Source: Pseudohongiella spirulinae (GTDB taxonomy: Bacteria > Pseudomonadota > Gammaproteobacteria > Pseudomonadales > Pseudohongiellaceae). Taken from it: DNA of 64,000 nt. Position 1 is the stretch's first letter. Each line of letters begins with the position of its first letter. Position numbers and translations under genes: made by a program. The notes under the pieces are model-generated. The model was not told the origin of the DNA. It did no database searches and saw nothing but the letters and a program-made list of their open reading frames with translations. Below, piece after piece: positions 27,876-35,999 of the stretch. The stretch covers positions 2,418,001 to 2,482,000 of the forward strand of contig NZ_CP013189.1 in assembly GCF_001444425.1 (NCBI RefSeq), in the 5' to 3' direction.

Positions 27876-28442
27876 ATGAACCGACGTGAACTTCTAAAAA
27901 TGATCAGCGCCGTGACTGGCTACGCGATGATTGGCACTCCGCTGCTGCTCAGTGGTTGTGCCAGCAATCCGGAGGGAGCCTATCGCAGCGAGTCTTTCAG
28001 CGCGGATGACATTGATTTGCTGGCTGAGCTTGCCGAAACCATTGTGCCTCGTACTCATACCCCGGGTGCAAAAGATGCCGGGGTGGCGCCGTTTATGACA
28101 AAAATTGTGGATAACTGCTATTCGGATGCCGATCAGATGGCCTTCCTTGCCGGCTTGCGCGCCATTCGGGCAGAGAGCCAGTCCCGATTTGGCGCCACGT
28201 TTGAATCCGCGCCCGCCGATCAGCGCACGGCTTTTCTGGCAGAGCTGGATGTGGCAGCACGCAACTATCAGCGTCCGGAAGGAGGCAGTGCGCATTATTT
28301 TACGATGATCAAACAGTTGACTCTGTTCGCCTATTTCACCTCCGAGCTGGTGCAGACTCAGGTTCTGCGGCATGTGCCGATTCCAGGTCGTTTTGACGGG
28401 TGTTACCCCTATGAACAGGGCGAGACTGCCTGGGCCATATAA
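27876..28442 (+). CDS. Gluconate 2-dehydrogenase subunit 3-type small subunit
   Basis: The 188-residue protein begins NRRELLKMISAVTGYAM, a Tat signal with a Cys (LLSGCASN) that also fits a lipobox, so it may be a Tat lipoprotein. The mature part contains LLAELAETIVPRTHTPGAKDAGV, the hallmark of the gluconate_2-dh3 family. It starts two bases after the stop of the GMC gene and is its partner and export escort. The open frame starts earlier, at 27828, but that overlaps the GMC gene and lacks a signal sequence. Confidence 0.88.
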   Translation: MNRRELLKMISAVTGYAMIGTPLLLSGCASNPEGAYRSESFSADDIDLLAELAETIVPRTHTPGAKDAGVAPFMTKIVDNCYSDADQMAFLAGLRAIRAESQSRFGATFESAPADQRTAFLAELDVAARNYQRPEGGSAHYFTMIKQLTLFAYFTSELVQTQVLRHVPIPGRFDGCYPYEQGETAWAI

Positions 28443-28525
28443 AGCACTTGCGACAGAGATGCACGAGCATTTTTCGGTAAAATGACTGTAGCAATGTAAG
28501 CGTAAACAAAGGGGTATTGGTCAGT

Positions 28526-29407
28526 ATGGATAGAAGAGCGTTTCTGAAAAACAGCAGTATTGTGGCAGGTGGCAGCGCGCTGGGACTGCTGGCGCCATCA
28601 CGGTTGGTGGCGCAAACCCACTACCCCTATGGTATCCAGCTATATACATTACGCGAAGACATGCCCGACGATCCCCAGGCGGTCCTGAGACAACTCGCGC
28701 AGTTCGGGTATTCCCAGATAGAGAGTTATGAAGGCCCGCAGGGCATGTTTTGGGGACAGTCGCCGGCACGGTTTGCGGCTTATGTACGCGATCTGGGCAT
28801 GGATCTGGTGGCCAGTCATTGCAGTATCAACGAGGGCTTCGAACAGAAAGCCAGTGATGCGGCCGAAGCAGGCATGCAATACCTGATCTGCCCGCTCATC
28901 GGGCCACAGGCAAGCATGGATGATTATCGACGTTATGCTGACACGTTTAACCGATGCGGAGAAATCTGTCGCTCCAACGGCTTAGGTTTTGCCTACCATA
29001 ACCACCATTACTCGTTTTTCAATATGACCAATGACAGCACGGGTGGAGAGAGTCTCAAGCCGCAAGATATTCTGATGCAGAATACTGATCCCGACCTGGT
29101 GGATTTCGAACTGGACATTTTCTGGCTGGTCGCAGCCGGCGAGGATCCTATCCACTGGTTACGCAAATACCCCGGCCGATTTCCTTTCTCCCACGTCAAG
29201 GACAGACTGGCAAATATGCCCGCTGATTCATTTTCTGCCACCACGACATTAGGCCAGGGCATCATCGATTACCCATCAATCCTGCCTGTCGCCTATGAAC
29301 TGGGCATGCGCTGGTTCATGGTCGAGCAGGAGTCCTATGCCGGCACCACACCACTGGACAGCAGCCGCGACAATGCGGTGTATATGCAACAGTTCCGGTT
29401 TGGGTGA
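28526..29407 (+). CDS. Tat-exported sugar isomerase/epimerase-like TIM barrel
   Basis: This is a 293-residue protein with a Tat signal (DRRAFLKNSSIVAGGSALGLL) and an AP-endonuclease-2 / xylose-isomerase-like TIM barrel. Metal-ligand candidates are in QIESYEGPQG, FAYHNHHYSF, DFELDIFWL and HVKDRL. These barrels bind a divalent metal and isomerise or epimerise sugars or keto-sugars. Some relatives cleave 3-keto-glycosides. The start is the ATG at 28526. A TTG nine bases earlier sits too close to the GGGG ribosome site. It is the last gene of the run, and its stop codon lies inside the stem of a large hairpin. Confidence 0.85.
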   Translation: MDRRAFLKNSSIVAGGSALGLLAPSRLVAQTHYPYGIQLYTLREDMPDDPQAVLRQLAQFGYSQIESYEGPQGMFWGQSPARFAAYVRDLGMDLVASHCSINEGFEQKASDAAEAGMQYLICPLIGPQASMDDYRRYADTFNRCGEICRSNGLGFAYHNHHYSFFNMTNDSTGGESLKPQDILMQNTDPDLVDFELDIFWLVAAGEDPIHWLRKYPGRFPFSHVKDRLANMPADSFSATTTLGQGIIDYPSILPVAYELGMRWFMVEQESYAGTTPLDSSRDNAVYMQQFRFG

Positions 29408-29444
29408 CGCTGGGGACGTAGACCGCCTCCGTCCCCAGCGTCAC
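29404..29444. repeat. 15-bp hairpin overlapping two convergent stop codons; recurrent loop
   Basis: A perfect 15-bp stem (29404-29418 with 29430-29444) encloses the 11-base loop TAGACCGCCTC. The TGA of the plus-strand TIM-barrel gene (29405-29407) and the TGA of the minus-strand DUF1080 gene (29441-29443) both lie in the stem at symmetric positions. The same loop and the inner stem GGGGACG/CGTCCCC recur at 62250-62278 and 62499-62529. It can act as a bidirectional hairpin between convergent genes, but no strong T-run follows. Confidence 0.85.
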
Positions 29445-30148
29445 AACTCGCGAATACGGATGTTGCGAAAGCGAACCACGTCTCCATGGTCCTGCAGACC
29501 TATGTGCCCCTGCTGCATGACGCCGAACTCGTTGTGCTCGCGGAACTTGCTGTTGCGCAGCAGGGCGAACCACTCCACGGTCCAGCGCTCGTAGCGTAGC
29601 ACCATCTCACCGTTCATCCAGTGTTCCACAAAGGGGCCCTGCGAGATAATGCGTATGTCGTTCCACTGTCCATAGGGTTTGGCGGTTTTGGGTTCGATCG
29701 GCAGCAGATCATACAGGGAACCTGCCTGACGGTTGCCATCCACGCCGCGGAAGCTGTCCGGATGGTTTTCGTCATCCAGTATCTGCATCTCCAGGCCCGA
29801 CCAGTAGATGGCTTTGTCGGGTTGTTCAAGCACGTGGTAGAAGATGCCGCTGTTGCCTCGCTCTTCAACCATCCACTGCATGTGCAGCTCGAAGTCTCCA
29901 AAGATGCGCTTGCTCATGATGTCGCCACCTTCACCACTTCCGGGGCGCAGCACCAACTCGTCCCCCTCCACCTGCCAGGCGGACGGGAAACTGTCGGTGT
30001 TGTAGCCGCGCCACTCGTCGGTGGAAGAACCGTCAAACAGGACCAGCCACTGGCCCTCGTCTGCACCGCTAGTGCTGGCGAACAAAGACATCATCAGCGC
30101 AGTTGCAAACATGATCAAACGCATCTGTAACGGTCGGACATTTTTCAT
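29441..30148 (-). CDS. Exported DUF1080 / 3-keto-disaccharide hydrolase-family protein
   Basis: This 235-residue protein has a Sec signal peptide (MRLIMFATALMMSLFASTSG) and one concanavalin-like DUF1080 domain (WLVLFDGSSTDEWRGYN; GDIMSKRIFGDFELHMQW; NSGIFYHVLE; GQWNDIRIISQGPFVEHWMNG; IGLQDHGDVVRFRNIRIREL). The Pfam family is named 3-keto-disaccharide hydrolase after members that cleave glycosides oxidised at C3. Together with the GMC dehydrogenase nearby, this supports a periplasmic oxidise-then-cleave pathway. It is followed on the same strand, upstream, by cytosolic TIM-barrel and oxidoreductase genes. Confidence 0.85.
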   Translation of the reverse strand: MKNVRPLQMRLIMFATALMMSLFASTSGADEGQWLVLFDGSSTDEWRGYNTDSFPSAWQVEGDELVLRPGSGEGGDIMSKRIFGDFELHMQWMVEERGNSGIFYHVLEQPDKAIYWSGLEMQILDDENHPDSFRGVDGNRQAGSLYDLLPIEPKTAKPYGQWNDIRIISQGPFVEHWMNGEMVLRYERWTVEWFALLRNSKFREHNEFGVMQQGHIGLQDHGDVVRFRNIRIREL

Positions 30149-30201
30149 GATATCGATCCTCTTGGTGATCTTCTATGCACTGGCGGGGCGGCAACATGCG
30201 C

Positions 30202-31269
30202 TCAGGGTTCCAGGCCCAGTATGCGGCGGTTCAATGCGGCATCGGCTTGCTGTCCGGCAAAATCGTCAAACGCCTTGTCAGTGACTTCAATGATATGACT
30301 CTGAATAAACGGTGCGCCTTCGGCGGCACCCTGCTCCGGATGTTTGATGCAACACTCCCATTCCAGAACGGCCCAGCCATCATAACCATACTGACTGAGT
30401 TTACTGAAAATACCTACAAAATCGACCTGGCCATCGCCCAGCGAGCGAAAGCGTCCCGGACGGTCTATCCATTCCTGGTAACCGCCATAGATGCCGCTGC
30501 GGCCGGATGGGTTAAACTCGGCATCCTTGACATGGAACATGCCGATCTTTTCGTGATAGATGTCGATGAACTGCAAGTAGTCCATCTGCTGAAGCACAAA
30601 GTGACTGGGGTCGAACAGCAAGCGTGCGCGCGGGTGGTTGCCACTGGCAGCCAGAAAGCGTTCATAGCTGACCCCATCGTGCAGATCCTCACCGGCATGG
30701 ATCTCGTAACAGACATCCACTCCCTGCTCATCAAAGGCATCCAGAATCGGCACCCAGCGCCGCGCCAGCTCCGCAAAACCCTGTTCCACCAGTCCTGCTG
30801 GTCGCTGGGGCCATGGATAGACCGTATGCCAAAGCAGGGCTCCCGGAAAGGTGGCATGCACCTTGATGCCCAGATGACGGCTGGCTTTGGCAGCCATCTT
30901 TAACTGCTTCACCGCCCAGTCGGTCCGTTGGGCCGATTTGCCACGCAGGGCTTCCGGTGCAAAGCCGTCAAAGAGTTCGTCATAGGCCGGATGCACGGCC
31001 ACCAGCTGACCCTGCAAATGTGTACTGAGCTCGGCAATCTCCAATCCGTGTTCGGCAATGCGGCCCTGGTACTCGTGTGCATAGGTTTCACTTTCTGCCA
31101 ACAATTCCAGATTGATCAGTCGTGAATCCCAGGTCGGTATCTGAATTCCCTTGTAACCCAGTGAGGCGACCCACCGGCAGATGTTGTCGATATTGTCGAA
31201 CGGTGCCCTGTCATCAACAAACTGCGCCAGAAAAATGCCGGGGCCCTTGATGGTTTTCATAGTGCTCAT
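30202..31269 (-). CDS. Cytosolic sugar isomerase/epimerase-like TIM barrel
   Basis: This is a 355-residue xylose-isomerase-like TIM barrel with no signal peptide. Motifs include YKGIQIPTWD, ELSTHLQGQ, YEIHAGEDLHDG, LFDPSHF, FHVKDAEF and WECCIKHPEQG, which provide the usual His/Glu/Asp metal ligands. I choose the ATG at 31269, which overlaps the stop of the upstream oxidoreductase gene by 4 bp (ATGA). It is the cytosolic counterpart of the Tat-exported barrels at 28526 and 33783. Confidence 0.85.
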   Translation of the reverse strand: MSTMKTIKGPGIFLAQFVDDRAPFDNIDNICRWVASLGYKGIQIPTWDSRLINLELLAESETYAHEYQGRIAEHGLEIAELSTHLQGQLVAVHPAYDELFDGFAPEALRGKSAQRTDWAVKQLKMAAKASRHLGIKVHATFPGALLWHTVYPWPQRPAGLVEQGFAELARRWVPILDAFDEQGVDVCYEIHAGEDLHDGVSYERFLAASGNHPRARLLFDPSHFVLQQMDYLQFIDIYHEKIGMFHVKDAEFNPSGRSGIYGGYQEWIDRPGRFRSLGDGQVDFVGIFSKLSQYGYDGWAVLEWECCIKHPEQGAAEGAPFIQSHIIEVTDKAFDDFAGQQADAALNRRILGLEP

Positions 31270-32423
31270 AGCTTGACCGGTGTCCATTTTTGGGTGGATT
31301 GGGCGGAGGCCTGCATGGCTTCGATAAATGCCATGCCGCGCAGACCTTCGGCAATGGAGGGATAGTCATGACCGTTGCTGGCCAGGGTATCAGATCGCGT
31401 TTCAGCATTGTCCTGCAATACCAGCGCAAAGGCACGATAGATATTGGCAAACGCTTCGATAAAACCTTCCGGGTGCCCCGATGGCAGCCGTGTGTTGTTG
31501 GTCGCGGCGGCAGACAGGTAGCCTTCTCCAGCGCGGTGGATCTGCACCGGCTGATCAGGGCGTACCCATCGTAGCGAGCTGGCATCGGCGTGCGACCAGT
31601 CCAGTCCGCCCAGCTCGCCATAAACACGTATCCGGACATTGTTCTCTTCGCCTGCTGCAACCTGTGTAGCCACCAGCACACCGCTGGCGCCATTATCAAA
31701 ACGCAGCAGGGCGGCGGCATCATCATCAATCTGCCGGCCAGTAACCACGGAATTCAATTCCGCGCAAAGCTCGCAGATTCTAAGGCCGCTGACATACTCA
31801 GCCAGGTGGGCGGCATGGGTACCAATATCGCCAATCGCACCCGCCCCGGCACGTGCCGGATCAGTGCGCCAGGTGGCCTGTTTCTGTCCAAGTTGTTCCA
31901 TTGCAGTGGCAAGCCAGCCCTGTGGATACTCCACCAGCACCTTGCGAATAGTGCCCAGCCTGCCCTGTTGTACCCATTGGCGGGCCTCCTTGACCATCGG
32001 ATAACCTGCATAGGTGTGTGTCAGCGCCAAATTGCAGCCCGACGCCTGCGCCGCTGCCTGGATAGCGCGTGCCTCGACCAGGGACATGGCAATGGGCTTA
32101 TCGAGGATGACATGGAAACCGCGTTTCAGAGCCGCAATAGCCTGTGGGGCATGCAGATGATTGGGTGTCACAATGCTCACGGCCTGCATACGCTCATTTG
32201 CCGGTCGTGCAGCTTCCTGTACAAGCATGTCTGCCCAGTCTGCGTAGCATCGCGAGGCGTCCAGCCCAAGGGACAGGCCGGTTTGCTGACAATTGTCGGC
32301 CTGGCTGCTGAAGGCACCGCATACCAACTCATAACAGGCATCCAGCGCTGCCGCCTTGCGATGCACCGCGCCTATAAACGACCCGCTGCCGCCACCTATC
32401 ATGCCCAGCCTGACTTTATCCAT
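31266..32423 (-). CDS. Cytosolic Gfo/Idh/MocA-family oxidoreductase
   Basis: This 385-residue NAD(P)-dependent sugar oxidoreductase has no export signal. The Rossmann motif is LGMIGGGSGSFIGAVHR, and the catalytic Lys motif is ILDKPIAMSLVEA (DKP variant of EKP). It also contains IGDIGTHAAHLAEYVSG, typical of the C-terminal alpha/beta domain. It is coupled to the TIM-barrel gene downstream by a 4-bp overlap and is divergent from the MFS carrier. It is likely to act on the sugar after uptake. Confidence 0.88.
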   Translation of the reverse strand: MDKVRLGMIGGGSGSFIGAVHRKAAALDACYELVCGAFSSQADNCQQTGLSLGLDASRCYADWADMLVQEAARPANERMQAVSIVTPNHLHAPQAIAALKRGFHVILDKPIAMSLVEARAIQAAAQASGCNLALTHTYAGYPMVKEARQWVQQGRLGTIRKVLVEYPQGWLATAMEQLGQKQATWRTDPARAGAGAIGDIGTHAAHLAEYVSGLRICELCAELNSVVTGRQIDDDAAALLRFDNGASGVLVATQVAAGEENNVRIRVYGELGGLDWSHADASSLRWVRPDQPVQIHRAGEGYLSAAATNNTRLPSGHPEGFIEAFANIYRAFALVLQDNAETRSDTLASNGHDYPSIAEGLRGMAFIEAMQASAQSTQKWTPVKL

Positions 32424-32518
32424 GCGCTGCGAAATATTGATTCCAAATTGTGTTTTTATTTATTAGAGTCTAAATCTATCACTGCGTTAAAAACAACAAT
32501 AACTGACAAGGACCGATT

Positions 32519-33808
32519 ATGACTGCGCAGCCGTATCTTGTTACCCGTCTGAGTATCATGATGTTTCTCCAGTTTTTTGTCTGGGGCGCTTTTTTTGTCA
32601 CCATGGGCAGCTATCTGCTTGAGGTGTTTCAGGACGAGCAGGGCATTAACAGCATTATTGGCCAGGCTTATGCCACTCATAACTGGGCTGCATTGCTTGC
32701 ACCGGTTTTTGTTGGTCTGCTGGCCGACCGGGTGATCAATGCAGAGCGACTCAATGCCCTGTGTCAGATCCTTGGTGGGGTGTTGCTGTGGTATGCATCA
32801 TCGGTAACGGAACCGGGTATCTTTATTGCCGTGATGTTTGTCTACTTCATGTTGTACATGCCCACGCTTGCCTTGGTCAACACCATCGCTTTTTCCAATA
32901 TTGAAGATAGGGACAAACAATTCCCGGCCATTCGTGTGTGGGGCACTGTCGGCTGGATTGTGGCCGGTTTCGTCGTGGCGCAGACCATTCTGGGCTGGGT
33001 GAATATTCCCTTGCTGAACATGCTCACGGGTGTCACCAACGCGCAGGCCACCAGTGTGCCACTGCAGATGGCCGCCGTGCTGTCTGTGCTCTACGGGCTG
33101 TACAGTCTGACCCTGCCTGCCACGCCGCCGCAGGCCAGGGGACAACAGTTCAATCTGGGCAAGGCTTTTGGACTGGATGCGCTTAATCTGCTCAAGGAAC
33201 GCAACTTTCTGGTGTTTGCCCTGTGCAGTTTCCTGATCAGCATTCCGCTGGCCTTTTATTATGCGCGCACCAACGATTTTGTTGCCGCCATGGCTTTCGG
33301 CGAGCAGTCTGCTTCCTTCATGGCCATCGGACAGATCAGCGAAGTACTGTTCATGTTGCTGGTGCCGTTTTTCCTGATTCGTTTTGGCGTCAAGTGGATG
33401 CTGATTGTGGCCATGGGTGCATGGGCACTTCGTTACTTTGTGTTCGCCAGTTTCCCAGAGTCGGTGGCCATGCTGATTTTTGGTATCGCCCTGCACGGCA
33501 TCTGTTATGACTTCTTTTTTGTCACCGGGCAGTTGTACGTGGATCGCAAGGCGCCGGTGTCCATTCGGGCCAGTGCGCAGGGTCTGTTTGCGCTGCTGAC
33601 CTATGGCGCCGGCATGCTGGTGGGTAATTACATGCTGGGCTGGTGGGGCGACAGTATTGCGCTGGACGGTTCGTCCATGGCCGGCTGGCAGGATGGCGCC
33701 TTCGGGTTCTGGATCATGCCGGCGGTGCTGGCGGTGATCATCCTCATATTCTTTGCGATGACCTTCAAACGGGAGCAGGCACATGCCACTGTCGATCAGC
33801 CGGCGTGA
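32519..33808 (+). CDS. MFS permease of the nucleoside:H+ symporter type
   Basis: The 429-residue carrier has about twelve membrane helices and resembles NupG/XapB: FLQFFVWGAFFVTMGSYL in helix 1, LADRVINAERLNALCQILGG, and IRVWGTVGWIVAGF. Relatives that are encoded beside Gfo/Idh and TIM-barrel genes probably carry sugars or sugar derivatives, not nucleosides. The context here suggests import of the product made outside the cytoplasm. The following gene starts 26 bp before this one ends. Confidence 0.8.
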   Translation: MTAQPYLVTRLSIMMFLQFFVWGAFFVTMGSYLLEVFQDEQGINSIIGQAYATHNWAALLAPVFVGLLADRVINAERLNALCQILGGVLLWYASSVTEPGIFIAVMFVYFMLYMPTLALVNTIAFSNIEDRDKQFPAIRVWGTVGWIVAGFVVAQTILGWVNIPLLNMLTGVTNAQATSVPLQMAAVLSVLYGLYSLTLPATPPQARGQQFNLGKAFGLDALNLLKERNFLVFALCSFLISIPLAFYYARTNDFVAAMAFGEQSASFMAIGQISEVLFMLLVPFFLIRFGVKWMLIVAMGAWALRYFVFASFPESVAMLIFGIALHGICYDFFFVTGQLYVDRKAPVSIRASAQGLFALLTYGAGMLVGNYMLGWWGDSIALDGSSMAGWQDGAFGFWIMPAVLAVIILIFFAMTFKREQAHATVDQPA

Positions 33809-34712
33809 ACTGGTAAAACGCGCCATTGCCGCTGGCCTGGCGCTGGCTGCGGCAGGCGGCGGGGCAGGCGTTCTTGCACAAACGGGCCAATCGTCCCCCA
33901 ACGCCGGCCGCAATTTTCAGGCGCGCGGCAACATACGTCATTCGGTTGCACAATGGACCTACGCTTTTTTGACGCTGGAGGAGTTGTGTGAAGTGGTCAA
34001 CGGCATCGGTTTTGCTGCCATTGATCTGATCGGCCCGGAGCAGTGGCAAATCCTCAAAGATCACAACATTGATTGCTCAATGTGCAATGGCGCGGAAATC
34101 AGTCTGGTAGAGGGCTGGAATCGCCCGGACCTGCACAGCACCCTGATCGGCAGCTACCGTTCCCATATTGAACTGATGGCGCAGGCCGGCTATTCCAATC
34201 TGATCTGCTTTAGTGGCAATCGTGATGGCATGGATGATGAAACCGGGCTGCAGAACTGCGCCAATGGCCTGAAACAGATCATGAGTCTGGCCGAGCGTCA
34301 CAACATCACGGTGCAGATGGAGCTGTTCAACAGTAAAATCGATCATCCGGATTACATGTGTGACAGCTCTGCCTGGGGTATCGAGCTCTGTGAACGTATC
34401 GGGTCACCCAATTTCAGGTTGCTGTACGATATTTACCACATGCAGGTGCAGGAAGGGGATATCATTCACACTATCCGCAATCATCATCAGTGGTTCGGAC
34501 ACTATCACACAGCCGGTGTGCCTGGCCGCAATGAAATTGATGACAGCCAGGAGTTAAACTATCCTGCCATCATGCGTGCCATCGTGGAAACCGGCTTCAG
34601 CGGATATGTCGCCCAGGAGTTCATTCCTCGCCGACAGACGCCTGATGGTGCACGCAGCGATGAAGAGCGCATCGCATCACTGGCTCAGGCAGTAAGCATC
34701 TGTGATGTGTAA
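33783..34712 (+). CDS. Tat-exported hydroxypyruvate isomerase-like TIM barrel
   Basis: This is a 309-residue protein with a Tat signal (SRRELVKRAIAAGLALAAAG) and a TIM barrel of the hydroxypyruvate-isomerase type: CSMCNGAEISLV, ICFSGNRDGM, VQMELFNSKIDHPDYMCD, LLYDIYHMQVQEGD, GHYHTAGVPGRNE and YVAQEFIPRR. The Glu/Asp/Gln/Glu metal ligands of the family are recognisable. It overlaps the permease gene by 26 bp, so it belongs to that transcript. It converges on glucokinase with no gap. Export distinguishes it from cytosolic Hyi. Confidence 0.85.
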   Translation: MPLSISRRELVKRAIAAGLALAAAGGGAGVLAQTGQSSPNAGRNFQARGNIRHSVAQWTYAFLTLEELCEVVNGIGFAAIDLIGPEQWQILKDHNIDCSMCNGAEISLVEGWNRPDLHSTLIGSYRSHIELMAQAGYSNLICFSGNRDGMDDETGLQNCANGLKQIMSLAERHNITVQMELFNSKIDHPDYMCDSSAWGIELCERIGSPNFRLLYDIYHMQVQEGDIIHTIRNHHQWFGHYHTAGVPGRNEIDDSQELNYPAIMRAIVETGFSGYVAQEFIPRRQTPDGARSDEERIASLAQAVSICDV

Positions 34713-35732
34713 TCAGTGTTTCGGGTGGTTTGCCGGATCGGCATGCAAGTGTCGACTCGCATAGATTGCACAACCGCGCAAGCCGAGATCCGGCAAGGTG
34801 ACCAACGCCACTGGAACACGACTGCACCAGTCACTGTATTTGCCCTTGTCGCTAAAAGCTGTCATGACAGTTGCATGATCAAACAAGTCCCCCATCTTTT
34901 GTAACATGGCACCTGAAAAGAAAAATCCGGCGCTGGATCCCATAATTAACGCAAGGTCCCCACACACTGCGCCCAGCATCCTGTTGAACTCGGCAATAGC
35001 CTGCCCGGCAATGAGATCGCCGTTGCGCGCCGCCAGCACAATTTCTGCTGCCGACTGAGGGACTTCCATATAATTTCTATCCGCAATCTCACAAAGCGCC
35101 AAATGAATATTGGCCAACCCCGGTCCGGACAGCAGATGGTCAGCGCTGACTCGCGAGTACCGAGACCACAATCTGGTCAGGATATCCCGCTGGCGAATAT
35201 CCAGTGGTGCAAACGCTGCCTGTCCAGGTTCAGATTCCAGCACTTCGCCGCGACGGGTCATGGTCGCTGCGCCGAAGCCCGTGCCAGGACCTGCTATACT
35301 GCGATTGCCGGAGTGCCAGCTACCCGACCAGTCAGCTTGCGGCTTCTGCAACCATTGCAAGTCAGCATCGCCGAGTGTTGGCAGACACCACGCCTGCGCT
35401 GTGAAATCGTTGATCACCTGCACCGGAATGCCTAGCGTGGCGGACAAAGCCAGTTGACTAAAACGCCAATGGTTGTTGGTCAGGGCAATGATATCCTGAT
35501 CGGTCGCCGCCGCTACAGCCAGGCAGGCGCGCCCCGGCAGCGCCAGGCCCACGGCACGACAGTCGTCCAGATATGCCTTGATTGCCAGCTCGAGAGACGC
35601 GAAATCATGACATAGCAGCGTGTGAACATGGCTGATGACGCCCTGCCTTCCCTGCGAAAGTGCAAAACGTGCATGAGTGCCCCCGATATCGGCAACCAGG
35701 GTAATCGGAGTGAAGCTAGATTTATCCGGCAA
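34713..35732 (-). CDS. glk: Glucokinase
   Basis: This 339-residue ATP-dependent glucokinase has VADIGGTHARFALSQG (phosphate-binding loop), QVINDFTAQAWCLP (catalytic Asp), GPGTGFGAA and the second phosphate motif. It phosphorylates glucose to glucose 6-phosphate in the cytoplasm. The only start that keeps the N-terminal strand is a TTG at 35732 with a weak GAGA ribosome site. The frame has no ATG or GTG before the phosphate-binding loop. Its place at the end of the sugar-oxidation island suggests that free glucose is a product of that pathway. Confidence 0.88.
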   Translation of the reverse strand: MPDKSSFTPITLVADIGGTHARFALSQGRQGVISHVHTLLCHDFASLELAIKAYLDDCRAVGLALPGRACLAVAAATDQDIIALTNNHWRFSQLALSATLGIPVQVINDFTAQAWCLPTLGDADLQWLQKPQADWSGSWHSGNRSIAGPGTGFGAATMTRRGEVLESEPGQAAFAPLDIRQRDILTRLWSRYSRVSADHLLSGPGLANIHLALCEIADRNYMEVPQSAAEIVLAARNGDLIAGQAIAEFNRMLGAVCGDLALIMGSSAGFFFSGAMLQKMGDLFDHATVMTAFSDKGKYSDWCSRVPVALVTLPDLGLRGCAIYASRHLHADPANHPKH

Positions 35733-35868
35733 TTTGCAGTCTCTGTGTTATCAGAGATTGCTACTTTTAAACACATGGTCAGCCGGAGTCAAGTCAGCCG
35801 ACATGGGGAGCACTGCGACGAATCATGTATCCACGTCACCACGCCAGAGAGAAATGACCCGTTATTAA

Positions 35869-35953
35869 TGGTGCGGACGGAGAGACTCGAACTCTCACAC
35901 CTTGCGGCACTGGAACCTAAATCCAGCGTGTCTACCAATTCCACCACGTCCGC
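35869..35953 (-). tRNA. tRNA-Leu(UAG)
   Basis: On the minus strand the sequence folds as a type II tRNA: acceptor stem GCGGACG with CGTCCGC, a D-arm with GGTAGAC, and anticodon loop TTTAGGT (anticodon TAG). It also has a long variable arm and a T-arm with GTTCGAG, and the CCA end is encoded. The anticodon reads CUA-type leucine codons. It is 85 nt including CCA. Confidence 0.97.
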
Positions 35954-35962
35954 CTTAAGGAA

Positions 35963-35999
35963 GGCCGCGCATTATATAGCGGCGCGGCCCGGCTGTCAC
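35963..35999 (-). promoter_or_regulatory. Sigma-70 promoter of tRNA-Leu inside a GC-rich palindrome
   Basis: On the minus strand, GTGACA (35994-35999) and TATAAT (35971-35976) are separated by exactly 17 bp. The discriminator that follows is GCGCGGCC, as expected for stringently controlled stable-RNA promoters. The -35 overlaps the stop codon of the upstream coiled-coil gene. GGCCGCGC (35963-35970) and GCGCGGCC (35982-35989) are an 8-bp inverted repeat flanking the -10. Confidence 0.8.

Noticed and set aside
31590-32522. 310-codon open frame on the plus strand opposite the Gfo/Idh gene
   Set aside because: No recognisable domain. The minus-strand gene has Rossmann and catalytic motifs and coupled neighbours.
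32798-33913. 371-codon open frame on the minus strand opposite the MFS permease
   Set aside because: Low-complexity His/Gln-rich translation typical of antisense to a membrane protein. The plus-strand permease has clear family motifs.
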